A stretch of 64,000 bases of DNA from Antennarius striatus (lineage: Eukaryota; Chordata; Actinopteri; Lophiiformes; Antennariidae). The stretch covers positions 16,184,001 to 16,248,000 of the forward strand of contig NC_090784.1 in NCBI RefSeq assembly GCF_040054535.1, given 5' to 3'. The notes under the pieces were generated by a model. It was not told the origin of the DNA. It saw only the letters and a program-made list of their open reading frames with translations, and made no database searches. Position numbers and translations under genes: made by a program. Positions 27,577 to 39,760 of the stretch are shown one piece after another; positions within the stretch are counted from its first letter, which is position 1; each line of letters starts with the position of its first letter.

Positions 27577-30500
27577 TTAAGGTGCCATCCAGAAAGGCAT
27601 AGACTGAGGTTGTGTTTTAGAGCGAGGCGGCGGTTGTGGAGGGCAGCGATAGCCCTGTGTCCAGCCTGAGGAGGTGGAGGTAGGGGGAACTGACCCAGCG
27701 TTACCTGGCGCTGAGGCTTTGGAATTTGAGTGGTCATCATCTTCATCAGAGGAGTCACCAGAATATGCCACTAAACCAGTTTTCAATCTCTTCACTGCAG
27801 GCTCTGAGAGAGGAAAAGGAGGCAAAAAAACAACACAAGAGGTGCCACACAATGGGAGGGAGGAGAAATGTTCAAATAAGCCACATTAAAGTTAATCATT
27901 ACACACACATGTTGGGAGAAACCAATAGTTAATAGATTCATAATTTGTCAGCAGAGTAGAGAAGGGGGGGCAGCCATTTGAAAGCAGTCATTGGTTGGTT
28001 AGGGCCATCGAATGGAAGGACGGTGTCACATGACGAACCGTACCCCACCCCCCATCAGAATCCAGCATCACCCCAGAGACACATGGAAGAGAAGAAAAAC
28101 ACAGAGAAAAAGAGAAAAACACAAAAACAGGAGAGGTTCTTGTTAGTGTGGAAAACTACAAAAAAAATGACAAACAACCCAGACTGATGATGTCATCAGA
28201 ACAGGAAGGTAAGGTGGACTCGACTTAGACTGAACAATGCACAAAAGACGTCCGGTCATAGCCCCATCTGACTATCAGGAGACGTCTTGTCGCAGCAGCA
28301 GAATCTTGTAATCCAGAGTGAAAGCGTGCTAGGTTACAAAAACATCTGCATAAACCAAATCTTGATGGCTGGCAATGTGCCTGTGCATATCTGCTTTATG
28401 TAACCACCTTAAGCCACACCACCACAATATAAACGTCTAATGGCCCGCTGTATGATTCACATGTTATTCTTTGGGCTCTGCATCACAGCTGTGAACAGAT
28501 CCGAGCCAAGCTCCTAAAGGCACAGTTCACTGTCTGGAACCGGGGATTTGGATCTGGGCAGTTATTTTAATCTGCTACAGATTAATGCCCTTACCCACGT
28601 GGCCTTGCGGTGCCCTTCTCTCCTCCATCTTCGGTCTCACTCCATTCACAGGCAACTGAGGTGGAGGCATTAACTGCCTACTGCAAAGAACAAAGAACCT
28701 CCTTCAGACATGGATGCCTACTGACCTTTACACACTATTCATTAATTTCTACAAAGATGACAACACTGTGTACCTGTTCCTCTCACTTGGTGGGCCAGAG
28801 GAACTCGGTGGTGGGGGTCCTGTAGTCTCTGGGCTGCCCACTGAGAAGCCTGCACCTAAATTAGTCATATGAATGGGTCCATGCTATGAGCAGAAAAACA
28901 TACAGGCCCGATTAGCAGACACCCTCAACTAAACCCTGTCCTGACACTATCTGACTAACAGCTATACTATCATCAGAGTGAAAGAACCTCAGTTACTGTG
29001 AATAGCTTACCGCAGCTATTTAGTATTATACCTTTGTCTGAAAGTCTTTATTACCACTAGAAAGACACAGGTTAACTGTAGGTGAACAGCAAACAGCAAG
29101 GCATGCTCCCAATGCACATAAACATTTGATGAGAGGGGGATGACGTGGCTGCAGAAAAACTCCAGACATCAAAGTAATGCTGACTGATAAAGTTTAAACG
29201 ACTTTGCATGCATGCAAACACACACTCAAATACAAACATACATGCACACACCTGATATCCCAGCAGGCCACTGTTCCTCTCATCTGGGACTTCCTCTGTG
29301 AAGCGTCTTTTCTGTGGTGGGTGGGCTGGGGCAGTGGCAGGCGGAGCTTTGAGCGGCGCTGCAGCTGGTAAAGGAAAAAGTACAGGAGGAGCGGTCTGCG
29401 TAAAAGAAAAATGACATCGTAAGTATTAATTGATTTGCAAACATGATGAGCAGTTTAGAAATACTCCAACTAGCCCATTCATGACCTGTGGCATGGTGCA
29501 TGGAGCAGGAGCAGGTGCAAGAGTCGGAGCTGTAACGGGAGTCGGAACAGGAGCCGGAGCAGGAGCAGGAGCGTGAACGGGGGGCAGGGTATACTGAGGA
29601 GGAACACCTGCAGGTGCTGTGGGAGGTATAGGAGGTGGGACAGTGTAAGGTGGAGGGACAGGTTGTGGCTGAGGTGGTGGTGCAGGCATGGAATAGCCTG
29701 GCTGATATCCAGCAGGGGGGTAGTAAGGAGGCTGGGGAGGCATCCCATTCACCACTGGAGGAGGTGCAAACCCTGGAGGAGGGAGGGAAACATCAATTTA
29801 ACCAATTCAGACTTACACCATCATATGTCGTACGGTAGCAATGTTCCATCTGTTAGATGAAGAAAAATTAATAGAAGAAACATTCAGCTGAAACACACCT
29901 TGTTGTGTTGGCATCATTGTGCTCATTTGACTTAGGAAGCGAGAGTACTCTGCATGGACCTGGAGTCAGACACATAGCACATACATCTAGTTAGGGTTTG
30001 GTTCACAGAATTAAAACAAGGCAGTCACAGCCTGCAACATCCTGTGACACCCCTGTGTGGAGGAAAGTGTATGTCTTATGTGTCCCATGAATGAACTCAA
30101 GTGTATATGTCTTATATGCCCATGAATGCATGTGTCCTATGTGTCCCATGAATGAACCCAAGTGTATGAATGAACTCAAGTGTTTTACGAATGAACTCCT
30201 AAATGAGCTCAAACTCATTACTGTTGCACACTGTCATAAAATATCCTTATCTGCACATTCCCATACAATATATGGCCTTGTTATTGCAAAACATGTCAAA
30301 CTTGTGAGACCAATTATTTTAGCTGATGCTCGTATTTTGCCTTGACAACCTAGATAAGGGGAGACTGCTAGCCTTGACCAGGGGTGGATGTTGCCTGCAG
30401 GTGGGGACTGGCCCTCCTCACTTGCACGCGACGTTCCACTATAAAGAAGAGAGATTTTTCTCTGCCAGTTAGAGTCTGCCACGGGTCTTGGTACAGACAC

Positions 30501-33500
30501 CTGGTCCTTTGTTTTTCATCTGCTGCTCTGACTGAGGTGTTGGCTCTCCGCCTATTGTCAACGGTAAGAGTGATATAGCTGATGACTTGTTTGCATTCTT
30601 TGAACTGATGTTAATGTGGGGATTGCGGGAGTGACAACCTGTATCTAGCGTTTTCATCACTGTTGATTATCTTTGCTTGCTTTGTGGATCTTTTGTTATA
30701 ATAAATATATTAACCATTTGTGTGCTGACTTACTTCGGACCTTAGGTCTTCAAATAAGGCTTAAAATTTCACAAAACACCCTGAATTCAAAATTTTACCC
30801 TGACCCACTTGCATACAGTAGATCAAAGATCAAAGCTAGTGCTCTGACCTACTTTCATAGATCAAATCTAGTGCTTTCATCTATGCTCTTACACTGGCCT
30901 TCTCCCTTGTCTTTCTATCTTATCCTGTTCCTGAGTGTGCAAAAGTTTAATTTTGACCCTGACCTAGTGCAACGTGCTTTTTGTTTCATCTTTATCTGCA
31001 ACGGTTGCAAAGACATTTGGCAGACTAACGGACGGATGGACCAACGAACACACAAACACTGACAATTACAATACATCACTGCTTTGAAGCAGGATGTAAC
31101 AAGAACATCTACGATAGCAGGTAACCAGTGAGATCAAAAAAGCAAAAACCGAATGATAAAATCATTATACTACTGGAGTAAATATTATGTAGCATTCCTA
31201 AATAACATATTTTTTACATTGTACATATCTGTTTATTGTGTGTTTTAGTGTTAGTGTTGGCATTCTGTATATTAAATTTTGCTGTTTTATGTGCCTTCAA
31301 TTTCCCCTTGGAGACAAATAAATTATTTTGATTTTGAATAACTGATCCAATGCTGAATCCGACATTCTTGAACTATAACCCATGTATCGTATTTTCTGCA
31401 GATGGCAACTGCAGCACAAACCTGTCTTGTGGTTCTTCATTTCACAGTAATAGGACACTACTTACTGTCTGAAGCAGGTTCTCACACAAGGTTTTTGCTG
31501 CTGCCAGCCCTTCTGGTTTAGGATGACTGGGAAGACAGAAGACTACAATCAGCTCTTGTGTCCCCATAATAATACAAAGTTAGTTATACAAGCAAGAATT
31601 CTCTCCGACAGGCGAAGAATCTTAATCTTTCTTAGACCACAGGACAAGTACTACCTTATGTAGATATACATGGGTTCAAAGGCCTCTCGACCAGAGGCAG
31701 GTTCCAAACAGCCGGATCCCTTTCCTCTAAGGAAGACTTTGGCCCCGGTCTCAGCTTGGATGTGTTGCAAATATGAGCAGCCAGGGCCCTCGACCCGCTC
31801 TTTGACCCCAAACCCTGGGATAGTGTGCTCGAGGCCCACAAAGACTTTATCTTGAACATAATGCATCTAAGAAAGGAAAAACAAAATAACTGCAGTAATA
31901 ATGGAAAATGGGTGATTGCAGGATGCTGGTTTTAATTTTTTTGTTAATTCATTCTGAATGTGTTTTACCTTGGATTATTGCACAGAGGGATTATAACATT
32001 TTATCCTGAGTTTTAATAAATGTCTGACTGAACTTGTTCATCATAAGTTTTCTCACTGTAAGTTCTTAAAACTCCAGTCAATATAACGTGAAAAGACATT
32101 TAGAGAACAAGTATGATTTCAGTGCTTGCCTTTTCCATCAACAGTTTTGAAAGATTATCCTTAAAACATTCAGAACAGCTTTGACAATTAGTTGATCTAA
32201 CAATCCAAAAAAAGGAATATCCAACTATCAATCAGTCAATAAAATTTCAAGCAAGAATCTTCAGACATTTTAAATAAACACTGACATGAAAATGAAAATA
32301 ATAAGCTGCAGCCCATCTTTTCATCAGGGTATCATCTTTGTTTATTCGATAACAGGAAAAGGCCTTACCCCAGACTGAATGTGTGGCTTGTGGTGAGTCA
32401 TGGGGGGCAGTGAGGGTGGAGGTGGGTTGTGTTGCTGGTAAATTGTGACTGAAGTACCACTAGGAGAAAAGGACGAAGGAGATGACGAGGCAGTTGCAGC
32501 CTTCACCACACCATTAGTGATGATCTCCTTGATTCTATTTACTGCCTCTGGAGAACAAGTGAAATAAGCCATTATTGTGTGTACATGACACAAAAAGTTA
32601 AACATTTATGACTGACAAAAATATGTAGTACTAACTGTCAACAAGCTCTCTCGTCTGTCCTTGGACATGCAGATAAAGGGGACGATCCCTATGTTGAAAA
32701 AACGGGATTATGTTAACATTGAAAATTAACCTTTTAACAGCAAGTGAAGTAATATAACCAAAAGAAGAGGCAAGAGAAATCACCCTGGTAGAGCTTTGCC
32801 CTTCTCCTCTCCTGCCATGTAACGGCCTCTGGTTGAAACCGCAGCACCACTCACTTTACTGATCTGCAAAGAAACCAAGACAAGATAAGTACATATAAAC
32901 ACAAACTCCTGCCACTACAGATTTGAAAGAAAATGTTGTCCATTTTGATACTGACTTCATCCTGCGTTTGTCCTCGTGTCAGGAGGTTTCGACAGGTGAT
33001 AGGGACGTCGTTGATCTCAACCTCAGCTACAACCAAGTCATCCTTGGCCTTTGTTGGCACTGAAGGCTTCCCAACACCAATAGCCTGCAAGTGGAGGGTC
33101 AGGGATTAAAGTGTGTTTCACTCCAGATCATCTGGGGCAAGAATCTTTATAGCTTTTAGTGTTCAATACACATTTATAGAAAACGTATCAAGCAGCAACA
33201 CTGTGGTAAATAGCTGATAATTTCTGCTATTATGTAAATGAAAAGATGAGAAATTTCTACACAAACACTTTCATCACTTGATCTTTCCCCAATTGTTGGT
33301 ATTTACTTTTTAAACTGTTTAGATTTTGAAGTTAAATCCTTTTTAGATTATATTGTGTCAAGCACTTTTGAAAGGTCCTACAGAAAGAACATTATTATAA
33401 CCAAAGCAGAATTGCCACGCAGCAGTTCAGATAATGGCCACACAGATTTAGTAAAACCAGAAATGAAAAATAGATTTTGAGATGGTAGTGAAAACACATC

Positions 33501-34151
33501 GCTAGGTTTTCTTTTATTAACCTGCTGCTTCTTACTTTATCAGGTGGTCCCGGGGTTCCTATCTGTGACGGTTTGAGTTTCCCCTTGGCCACTAGCATGG
33601 CATTGATCTTGGCAGCTACAGCTGCAGCAGCATCCAGAGCCCCGGTGGGCGCAGCTTCCGCCTCCCCCATCCCAGAACCAGGGCCCGGCTGGTCCCATTT
33701 GCTGCGGCGGCTGGGAAAACAGGAAAACTTGTTACGAAAAAAAAAAAGCAAACTGAACCACTCACTATAATGTTGTTGCTTTAACCACTGAGTAACATCA
33801 GGCAGCGCTAGCATTTTGTTGATACTTTATAAAGGTGACAATCTAGATTCTAACATGATGGTTCTGCTACCAAATCATATTTTAAACTTGCTGCAGTCAT
33901 TTATACATTCATTCTTTTGAAATAACGTAGAAAAACGGTAATTAAATAACAACTTGCATGAACTAAGCAGTAGTATCAGCCCGATAACAATCCGACATGA
34001 TTATATAAGCTAGCTAACATTAGCTAGCTGACTGGCTAGCTAACAATAGCTAGCCAGTCAGCTAATTGCAACCCTCTGAATTACCGTGACAAAGTGGAAA
34101 CAACGCTCGTTGACCCACTCACCCGCTGTTGTGTGTTCCACAAAATGACAT
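27577..34151 (-). CDS. khdc4: KH-domain splicing factor KHDC4 (BLOM7/KIAA0907), 14 coding exons
   Basis: An RNA-binding nuclear protein tied to pre-mRNA splicing. Coding exons in transcript order: 34151-34123, 33710-33536, 33084-32956, 32863-32784, 32688-32636, 32547-32369, 31866-31655, 31526-31466, 29959-29899, 29772-29486, 29395-29252, 28883-28774, 28680-28595, 27803-27577. All phases agree and sum to 1833 bases, 610 residues (human about 614). The start exon encodes only [10 protein letters not shown] before RRSKWDQ. Recognised blocks: [16 protein letters not shown] (about 35-50), the [14 protein letters not shown] to RELVDKAVNRIKE KH-like region (about 98-163), and a second KH region with [11 protein letters not shown] and the loop RGKGSG (about 216-305). 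A Pro-rich tract (about 328-450), [21 protein letters not shown] and the invariant end MPFWMAP follow. Exon 3 uses an odd donor (GAA|GTCAGT). The intron between 29960 and 31465 holds repeats. Confidence 0.95.
28245..28405 (-). ncRNA. Candidate structured RNA in last khdc4 intron (weak)
   Basis: Read on the khdc4 strand, two hairpins occur in series. One is closed by GGTTACA (28332-28338 on +) and TGTAACC (28399-28405). The other is closed by AAGACGTC (28245-28252) and GACGTCTT (28281-28288); it has an inner stem (ATAGTC/GGCTAT) and an internal loop, the shape of an H/ACA pocket. The linker has an ACAAGA that fits the H-box pattern, but no ACA box follows the second stem. As I recall, mammalian KHDC4 introns host H/ACA RNAs, which makes the spot worth testing, but the match is incomplete. 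Confidence 0.2.
30066..30195. repeat. Degenerate minisatellite in khdc4 intron
   Basis: Three to four imperfect copies of a unit of about 35-45 bp containing CCCATGAATG, AACTCAAGTGTAT and ATGTCTTAT. It lies in the intron between coding exons 8 and 9. Confidence 0.7.
30797..31099 (-). repeat. Dispersed repeat family, copy C (truncated, about 303 bp)
   Basis: An inverted relative of the repeats at 1636-2079 and 34565-35003, in the khdc4 intron. On the - strand it starts TTACATCCTGCTTCAAAGCAG and keeps the TTTGCAACCGTTGCAGATA and CACACTCAGGAACAGGATA blocks. It lacks the GCGGGATGT end and carries internal deletions. The left hairpin reads CTGCTT/AAGCAG instead of CCGCTT/AAGCGG, so pairing is kept. 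Confidence 0.72.
31240..31340 (+). repeat. Probable LINE 3' tail remnant
   Basis: The TTTCCCCTTGGAGACAAATAAA-type sequence followed by ATTTTGATTTTGA resembles the 3' tails of fish LINE elements that end in CCCC-GGGG-ACAAATAAA. No reading frame is attached. It lies in the khdc4 intron. Confidence 0.4.
34025..34064. repeat. Perfect 18-bp hairpin in khdc4 intron 1
   Basis: TAGCTGACTGGCTAGCTA (34025-34042) is followed, after the 4-base loop ACAA, by its exact reverse complement (34047-34064). GCTAGCTAA variants also precede it. It starts 58 bases past the splice donor of the tiny first coding exon, so it would appear near the 5' end of the pre-mRNA. Confidence 0.9.
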
Positions 34152-34345
34152 CAATTTCCCGTCAAGAGAATTTTTACTCTTAGCACAAAATTAACTCGAA
34201 AACAATCTTCCCTGGTTGCTATACGGGCTAGTCGATAGACTGAGTTAGCCGTTTCACTGTGATGCGGCCGAGCTCACCACTTCCGCCTCCGGTTAATGAG
34301 TCGCCGGAAGTCACGTCTCACCACAAGAGGGAGCCAGAAACCAGC
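34152..34345 (-). promoter_or_regulatory. khdc4: khdc4 promoter and 5' UTR, ETS motifs
   Basis: This block lies directly upstream of the khdc4 start codon and is locally CpG-rich (GCGGCCG, CGCCGG). Two ETS-type sites face each other: ACTTCCGC (34279-34286) and CCGGAAGT (34304-34311), the latter followed by CACGT. ETS sites near the start are typical of housekeeping promoters of broadly expressed RNA-processing genes. No TATA box is evident. The symmetry would also permit rightward transcription. Confidence 0.55.
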
Positions 34346-34564
34346 TCACATTAAACAGCAGAGTCGAGCTCAGGGGTGTCTCACCTGTCTTTCTTTAACT
34401 CCACGCCGCCCATGATCAAGTATCGCCGGAGGAGGCATCAGAAGATCCACTGGAGGAAAAAGCCTCGACCTCCAGCAAATCTACATTATATGAACACTGC
34501 ATGGCATTTAATGTATGTCATCATTCCACCTTCCACCTCCTTCTTTATTTCTTACTTTCTTTCA

Positions 34565-35003
34565 TTACATCCCACTTCAAAGCGGTGCTGTCAGTGGTCC
34601 TGTGTTTCTTTCGTCCGTTTGTTTGTCCACCAAATATCTTTGCAACCGTTGCAGATAGAAAGAGGAAACAAAAAGCAGATTACTCAGGCGGCCAAGGGGA
34701 TGAAAATGAGAGGATGACTTTGACCTTGAGAAAACTAGATCAAAGGTCAAATTTCAACTTTTGTACACTCAGGAACAGGATAAAATAGAGAGACGAGGGA
34801 AAAGGCCAGTGTGAGTAAGACCATAGATCAAAGCTAGTGCTTTGATCTACCTATGCACTAGCTTTGATCTATGGTCAAAGCTGGTGCATAGCTTTGACCC
34901 ACCCTGAAAGGTCAAAGCTATGCACTTGTCAGTACTACTTTCAGGGTACCCTGACCTACCCTTCGCGGGATGTTGCAATCTCTGACTGCCTTGGTTCTAG
35001 TTT
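34565..35003 (+). repeat. Dispersed repeat family, copy B (about 439 bp)
   Basis: Same strand and nearly same length as copy A (1636-2079). It has ATCAAAGCTAGTG palindromes: a perfect 21-bp inverted repeat, arms 34819-34839 and 34856-34876, spacer 16 bp. A second inversion pairs GCATAGCTTTGACC with GGTCAAAGCTATGC. The left end hairpin is damaged here (CCACTT/AAGCGG). It lies less than 250 bp outside the khdc4 promoter. Confidence 0.75.
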
Positions 35004-35094
35004 GGTCTTGTTTTTTGACAAACAGGTTCTCCTGCTTCCTCCCACCTCCAAACACATGCACTTCTGGTTAATTTGCTGTTCCGAATTGCCCGTA

Positions 35095-35250
35095 GGAATG
35101 AGCGTGCATGATTGTCTGCGTCTCCATGGCTCCGCAGTGCACTGGCGTGGCGCCCGGAGTTTCCCCCACCTCACACCCTCAGTCAGCTGGGATAGGCTCC
35201 AGCAACCCATTACAGCGGGTGAAGTGGTTGACAATGAATGAATGAAGGTA
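35095..35250 (+). repeat. SINE/LINE-type 3' tail remnant
   Basis: The block contains GCTGGGATAGGCTCCAGCA, then GCGGGTGAAGTGGTTGACA and a (AATG)n tail. It is a divergent copy of the very common fish retroposon tail (GCTGGGATAGGCTCCAGC ... AAGCGGT ... AATGGATGGA). No coding sequence remains. Confidence 0.6.
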
Positions 35251-35730
35251 TACATTATTTGTTTTAAACAAGATGAATCAAAAAATGTGGGGGCAGATTT
35301 TAAACTTACTTCTTGTCACCATGTTTTTCATCTGTTTGTGTTTACTCTGCAGGTTTGCATCACAAGAACCTCACTCCTTGTCCTGACATCAGCTTGGGAT
35401 TCATTATGACTGAAATAATATTGCAAAAATCTGCACCATGATCAAGAGCAACTGTGCCGCACATTGGCTAAGAAAGTAAATACACTATGCTCAGAGTAAA
35501 TATGCTTCACGTAACTGTTACTTTGTAATGTAATTACGAGAGATGAACGACCATAATATTCATAATCAGGCTTTGGTGTTTTACTCAATGATAAGAAAGC
35601 AATTATGTTATCAGTACAAGCAAATTGAGTGAGTTACATGTTTTTCAAAGCCTGGTCTTGGTAACAAGGTTCCATTAAACATGCCTGTAATAAAAGATTG
35701 GAGTAAGTCTCTCTTTCTTTCTTCCTTTGT

Positions 35731-35930
35731 TCCATGTTTTATCAGACTGTTTTTAGAATATGGGGTCTTTTATCCAAGAGGAGACCACATGATTTTAAAT
35801 CACTATATTGGATTTTAAATGAACCTGTCGTCAGAGGAGGACTTTTAAATATAAAACTATTGCAGGAGCATCAGTGGAGTCCAAATTCATCACGGCGAAA
35901 ATCTCCACTGTTGGGTGTGTGGTGGAGATC
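35731..35930 (+). pseudogene. Possible LINE ORF2 fragment
   Basis: The frame reads YQTVFRIWGLLSKRR, then KSLYWILNEPVVRGGLLNI. The W-x-L-F and SLYWLLEEP-like spacing resembles the region after the reverse transcriptase in fish LINE polyproteins. No RT motif is present and the frame degenerates after about 50 residues. It could instead be chance; the call rests on one remembered motif pattern. Confidence 0.35.
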
Positions 35931-38900
35931 TGTGGACCCACCATGGATGGTGCTGTGCTCTGTCTTCGGCTGTGGGTGTGACCTCAGTGAGGTTAATCGA
36001 AAAGCCTGCTGAGAAGTCGGAGGAGCTGACTCACTCCACAGCAACTGACTCATCAATATTTATTGTACAGGTCTTTCAAGTCCAGAAGATGCCAGTCCCT
36101 TTCGAGTAGAGAGTTTTTCTCTTTGTGTCAGACCCGATTTACCTGAGTGACAGTAATGGTAAAAACATGTATAAACTGATGGTAAACATTTTAAACAATG
36201 ATAAACTTAAAGATTGGGTTAACACGCCACGGAGGGTTCACTTTGGTCTGGTACTGGGTTGTGAGACCTTCATGGGAGTCCTTCTACAAGCCATCGTTAA
36301 CAAAGATGGTTGGAGTTTTCCAATGAAATTCAAAATTCTGGTCAGGTGAAACCAAAATCAGGTATAAAAGTTAATGTTTGAAGAACTTGAAATGTGTAAT
36401 ATTTGTTATTTTTGCCTAAAAAATGGTGGAAACAGTTAAAAGTTAAGGGAATATTGTCTAATCAATTTTCTGTAGCTCGACTAATCAGCTGTTTTAGCTT
36501 TGATAGATTATACACTCTTTTCCAAAAATGGAACAATGTCATAGCAATGTATGATGTCCTTTTGCTGCTATGATCTCCCCACATGGACAAACCGTGGGGT
36601 CCACATGAGTCAAGTGCCAGCAGGTCAGAGGTCAGGGTAGCTTTGACGCCTGAGTTGACAGGGATGAGTGTTTACAGACAGTATGCCGCACGAAAGAGAA
36701 ATGGTGAAACGTAGGGAGAGGAGCCGACGCGCCATATTTACTGTCTTCCCTAGTAAGAGCCTCAGTGTGAACCGTAATATATATGTCAGTTGGTGTAACC
36801 TCCGGCCTTGAAGGCACGCAAGCCTGGGTTTCCCCTGATCCTGGCGGCTGACATGGAGTTGTGAAGGCAGGAGACGTGATGAGGAGGAGAGCGCCTCATT
36901 GTACGGTTGCCATGGGTTAAACAAAGAAACACTGTGAGCACCCAGGTTTCAGTGTTTACTGTCAAACCACCAATTACAAAGTGTTTTTTTAATGCTCTGA
37001 TAACTACATATGGGGGTATAATGAAATGTGTATTTGTGTATTTGAGTTATGCTGCTGCTAGAAGTTGATGCAGTTAAATGCCACTTCTGATTCATTTGAG
37101 TATTATTTGAGAGATTGTGAAAGTGATTTGAGCATTTTTGGTTGCTGTGAACCTTCTAAATATTAATCTCATAGGAAGGCCATGGACTGGAATGAAAGAG
37201 TAGGCTAGACAAAGTGTAAAGGGGACAAAAAACTGATCGAAAGAGGGAAAACAGATGGGAAGACTGAATTGTAGAGGAGGGCAGGCAAGGAGGAGTGTGA
37301 AGGGAATTTTTTTTGTGTATGTCTGGAGAGAATGGGAGCTGCTTGTGCACCTCACAGCATGAATTTGGCGCGGGCTGTGGCCTCGTCTCGTCTGCACAAC
37401 GGGGTGCTTTCCTGAGTGGGCTGCCCAGGGGAGGGGCACCTGCAGCAACCTCAAACACTGGTCAAGAGGAGAGCGTGAAGGGCGGAGAAACGGGTACTGT
37501 GTTGGAAAGACACATGGTGATTCCAGGAAATGGACGTGCTGGATTTATGAAATCTTCAGGTGAAACAGAGTGACGCTCCCAAAGGAAAACATTTGTCCTT
37601 GTGTATTCCCATGTGGACGAGAATGGAGGAGGAAGAGGAGGAGGACACTGCCCGCAATGTAAGATTGAAATCAAAGGTTCTGTTGTGCAGGACGACAGAA
37701 GTTATTATTGGATCGAGTTGGGCAGTGCTGGCAACTACCAAAACAAATAATACAAAGTTTATAGATCAGCACGCTTGCCAAGTGAGACAATATTTTCCAT
37801 CCATTTTGGTTGGGTTGACCAAGTGCCACGTATTTGAAGTTTATCAAACACTCAGTCATCCCCCCCAGACCTGAGAGAGGACTTAATCATTTGATATATT
37901 AATTTTTTGAATATGCAGACGTGTAGAACGTGTCCACTATGTATACTCTGAAATTTGACCAAGTTTTCTGTGCTTTACTATCTTCACCGCTGTTAAGTGT
38001 CTTTTTTGGAATGCTTTCCTCTTTGCACAAGCTTTGCCCTCCATCTTTTGTCATTTAGGTATGAATCCAGGGGTCCAAAAACCACCAAGTTTCTTCTGTG
38101 AGCTTGTGATCTTCAACATACTGTATAAGGAACTCGCTCTTTGTCTGCAAGAAATTTCATTTCAATGGACAAATGCACTGAGAAGGCCTGCTGTCTGTGA
38201 GAGGTGGATGGATATTGCATTAACTTCACAACAGAAGTGCCCCCTGTGGTGTGACCGCACAGGGCTATGGGTAATAACTGCAGAGGGAACGTTATGCTCA
38301 GAGGTAGCTGGGTCAGTTAAATGGAAACACATGGAACACAACGTAGACTGTAGAAGGGCCCTACTGCCTCTGAAATAATGCCATCACCTTCCAGAGAAAC
38401 TTATGAAGATGCCCTCAGTACGTCTATTTTCAACCTTTTAGTATTACCAATGCATTGAAACCTTACTAAACATCATGATAATTCCTGCAGCAGTTTCTCA
38501 GTTTCTCAATTAATCCGTATTTTTGAGTTTTATGTGGAAATAAATAGATTCAAGCTTCATGTTTACAGTCCTCCAATAATCCAGGTGTCATTTTACGTTT
38601 AATGTAATATTAAGTCACTCAAATTAAGCAAGTACCTATAGATCATGTCATGTGAAGGTACCGAATGCCGAGTCAACACAGTTAACCACACTTAATGGAC
38701 CTTAACAGCCCTTCTGTGTGATTTGGGTAGATAAAGAAAAACACCATTATCCTGATATGTCACTTGAGACAGGATCATTGCCAGTTCTCTCACTGCTCAG
38801 CCCATGTTTCATGCAGGTCTTAGAGGTATTGTGGTTTTGAACAAGAGAGTTTGAATGTCCCTTTGGGTGACATGGTAATTAAAACATGCGCAAGTTTCTA

Positions 38901-39715
38901 GAGCTCTAAATCGTGAATTAATCTACTGTATTTGATTTGTTTGGATGACGTAGTGGTGGGAAATCTCGTAAAAAATATTATGATCTACTCAATAACAATA
39001 GCAAATATTGTGACCTTTTTTTTTTATCAGTGTTCAGTCTTGACCGAGTGCAGTTCTGGTTGTCAAGTTACATGAGGTATTGAAACAGAAAGAGGAATAT
39101 ATTAAATAACCCATCTCGGAAATTTGCATTACAAGTAGTGTATCATCAGTAGTATCTATCAGTAGTAGAAATCAGATAACTCATTCCTAATATAGAACGG
39201 TCTAATTTTTGTCACTCTGCAACTAATCATAAGGAATTTTAAATTTAAATTTTAAAAAAACAACCCTGAATTATTGCTTCTTCATTCATTGCTTTGTGTA
39301 TTTTTTGAGAGGCTAAAGATAAACTATATAAGCAGGATTGGATTTCAAATCAACTAATTTTAAGTAACCAATATGGAATATCAGTTACACCGAGCCAATA
39401 TTGTTGTATGTTAGATTTGTGGGATATAATTCTGATTAGATTAAGGTTGTTATATCTGTGAGATGAGGAATAAGACAGGAGGTGATGTGTAGCAATATTC
39501 TGCCACTGTGTGTGAATCTAAGGTTCTTACCAGGATGTCATCTTATTCATCAGGACACCATGTTCATCATCAAACACCCCAAGGTTTTTATCCCATCATC
39601 CCTTCCACATCTTTACTTCCGTCTGTGAAACAATATCTGCTCATTTGTATTTAAAAAATGTAGGATTTACAGTATAGCACAGTGTAATCAGACAGAAGGA
39701 TGGCCAGACAGATGA

Positions 39716-39760
<45 letters not shown>

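Noticed and set aside
28884-29251. C/D-box-like UGAUGA and a short AATAGCT hairpin followed by ACA in a khdc4 intron
   Set aside because: The C and D boxes are imperfect and unpaired, and the hairpin is too short for an H/ACA RNA.
33711-33814. Upstream methionine in the open frame before RRSKWDQ of khdc4
   Set aside because: A good acceptor precedes the conserved sequence and the 29-base exon at 34123-34151 supplies a family-like N-terminus.
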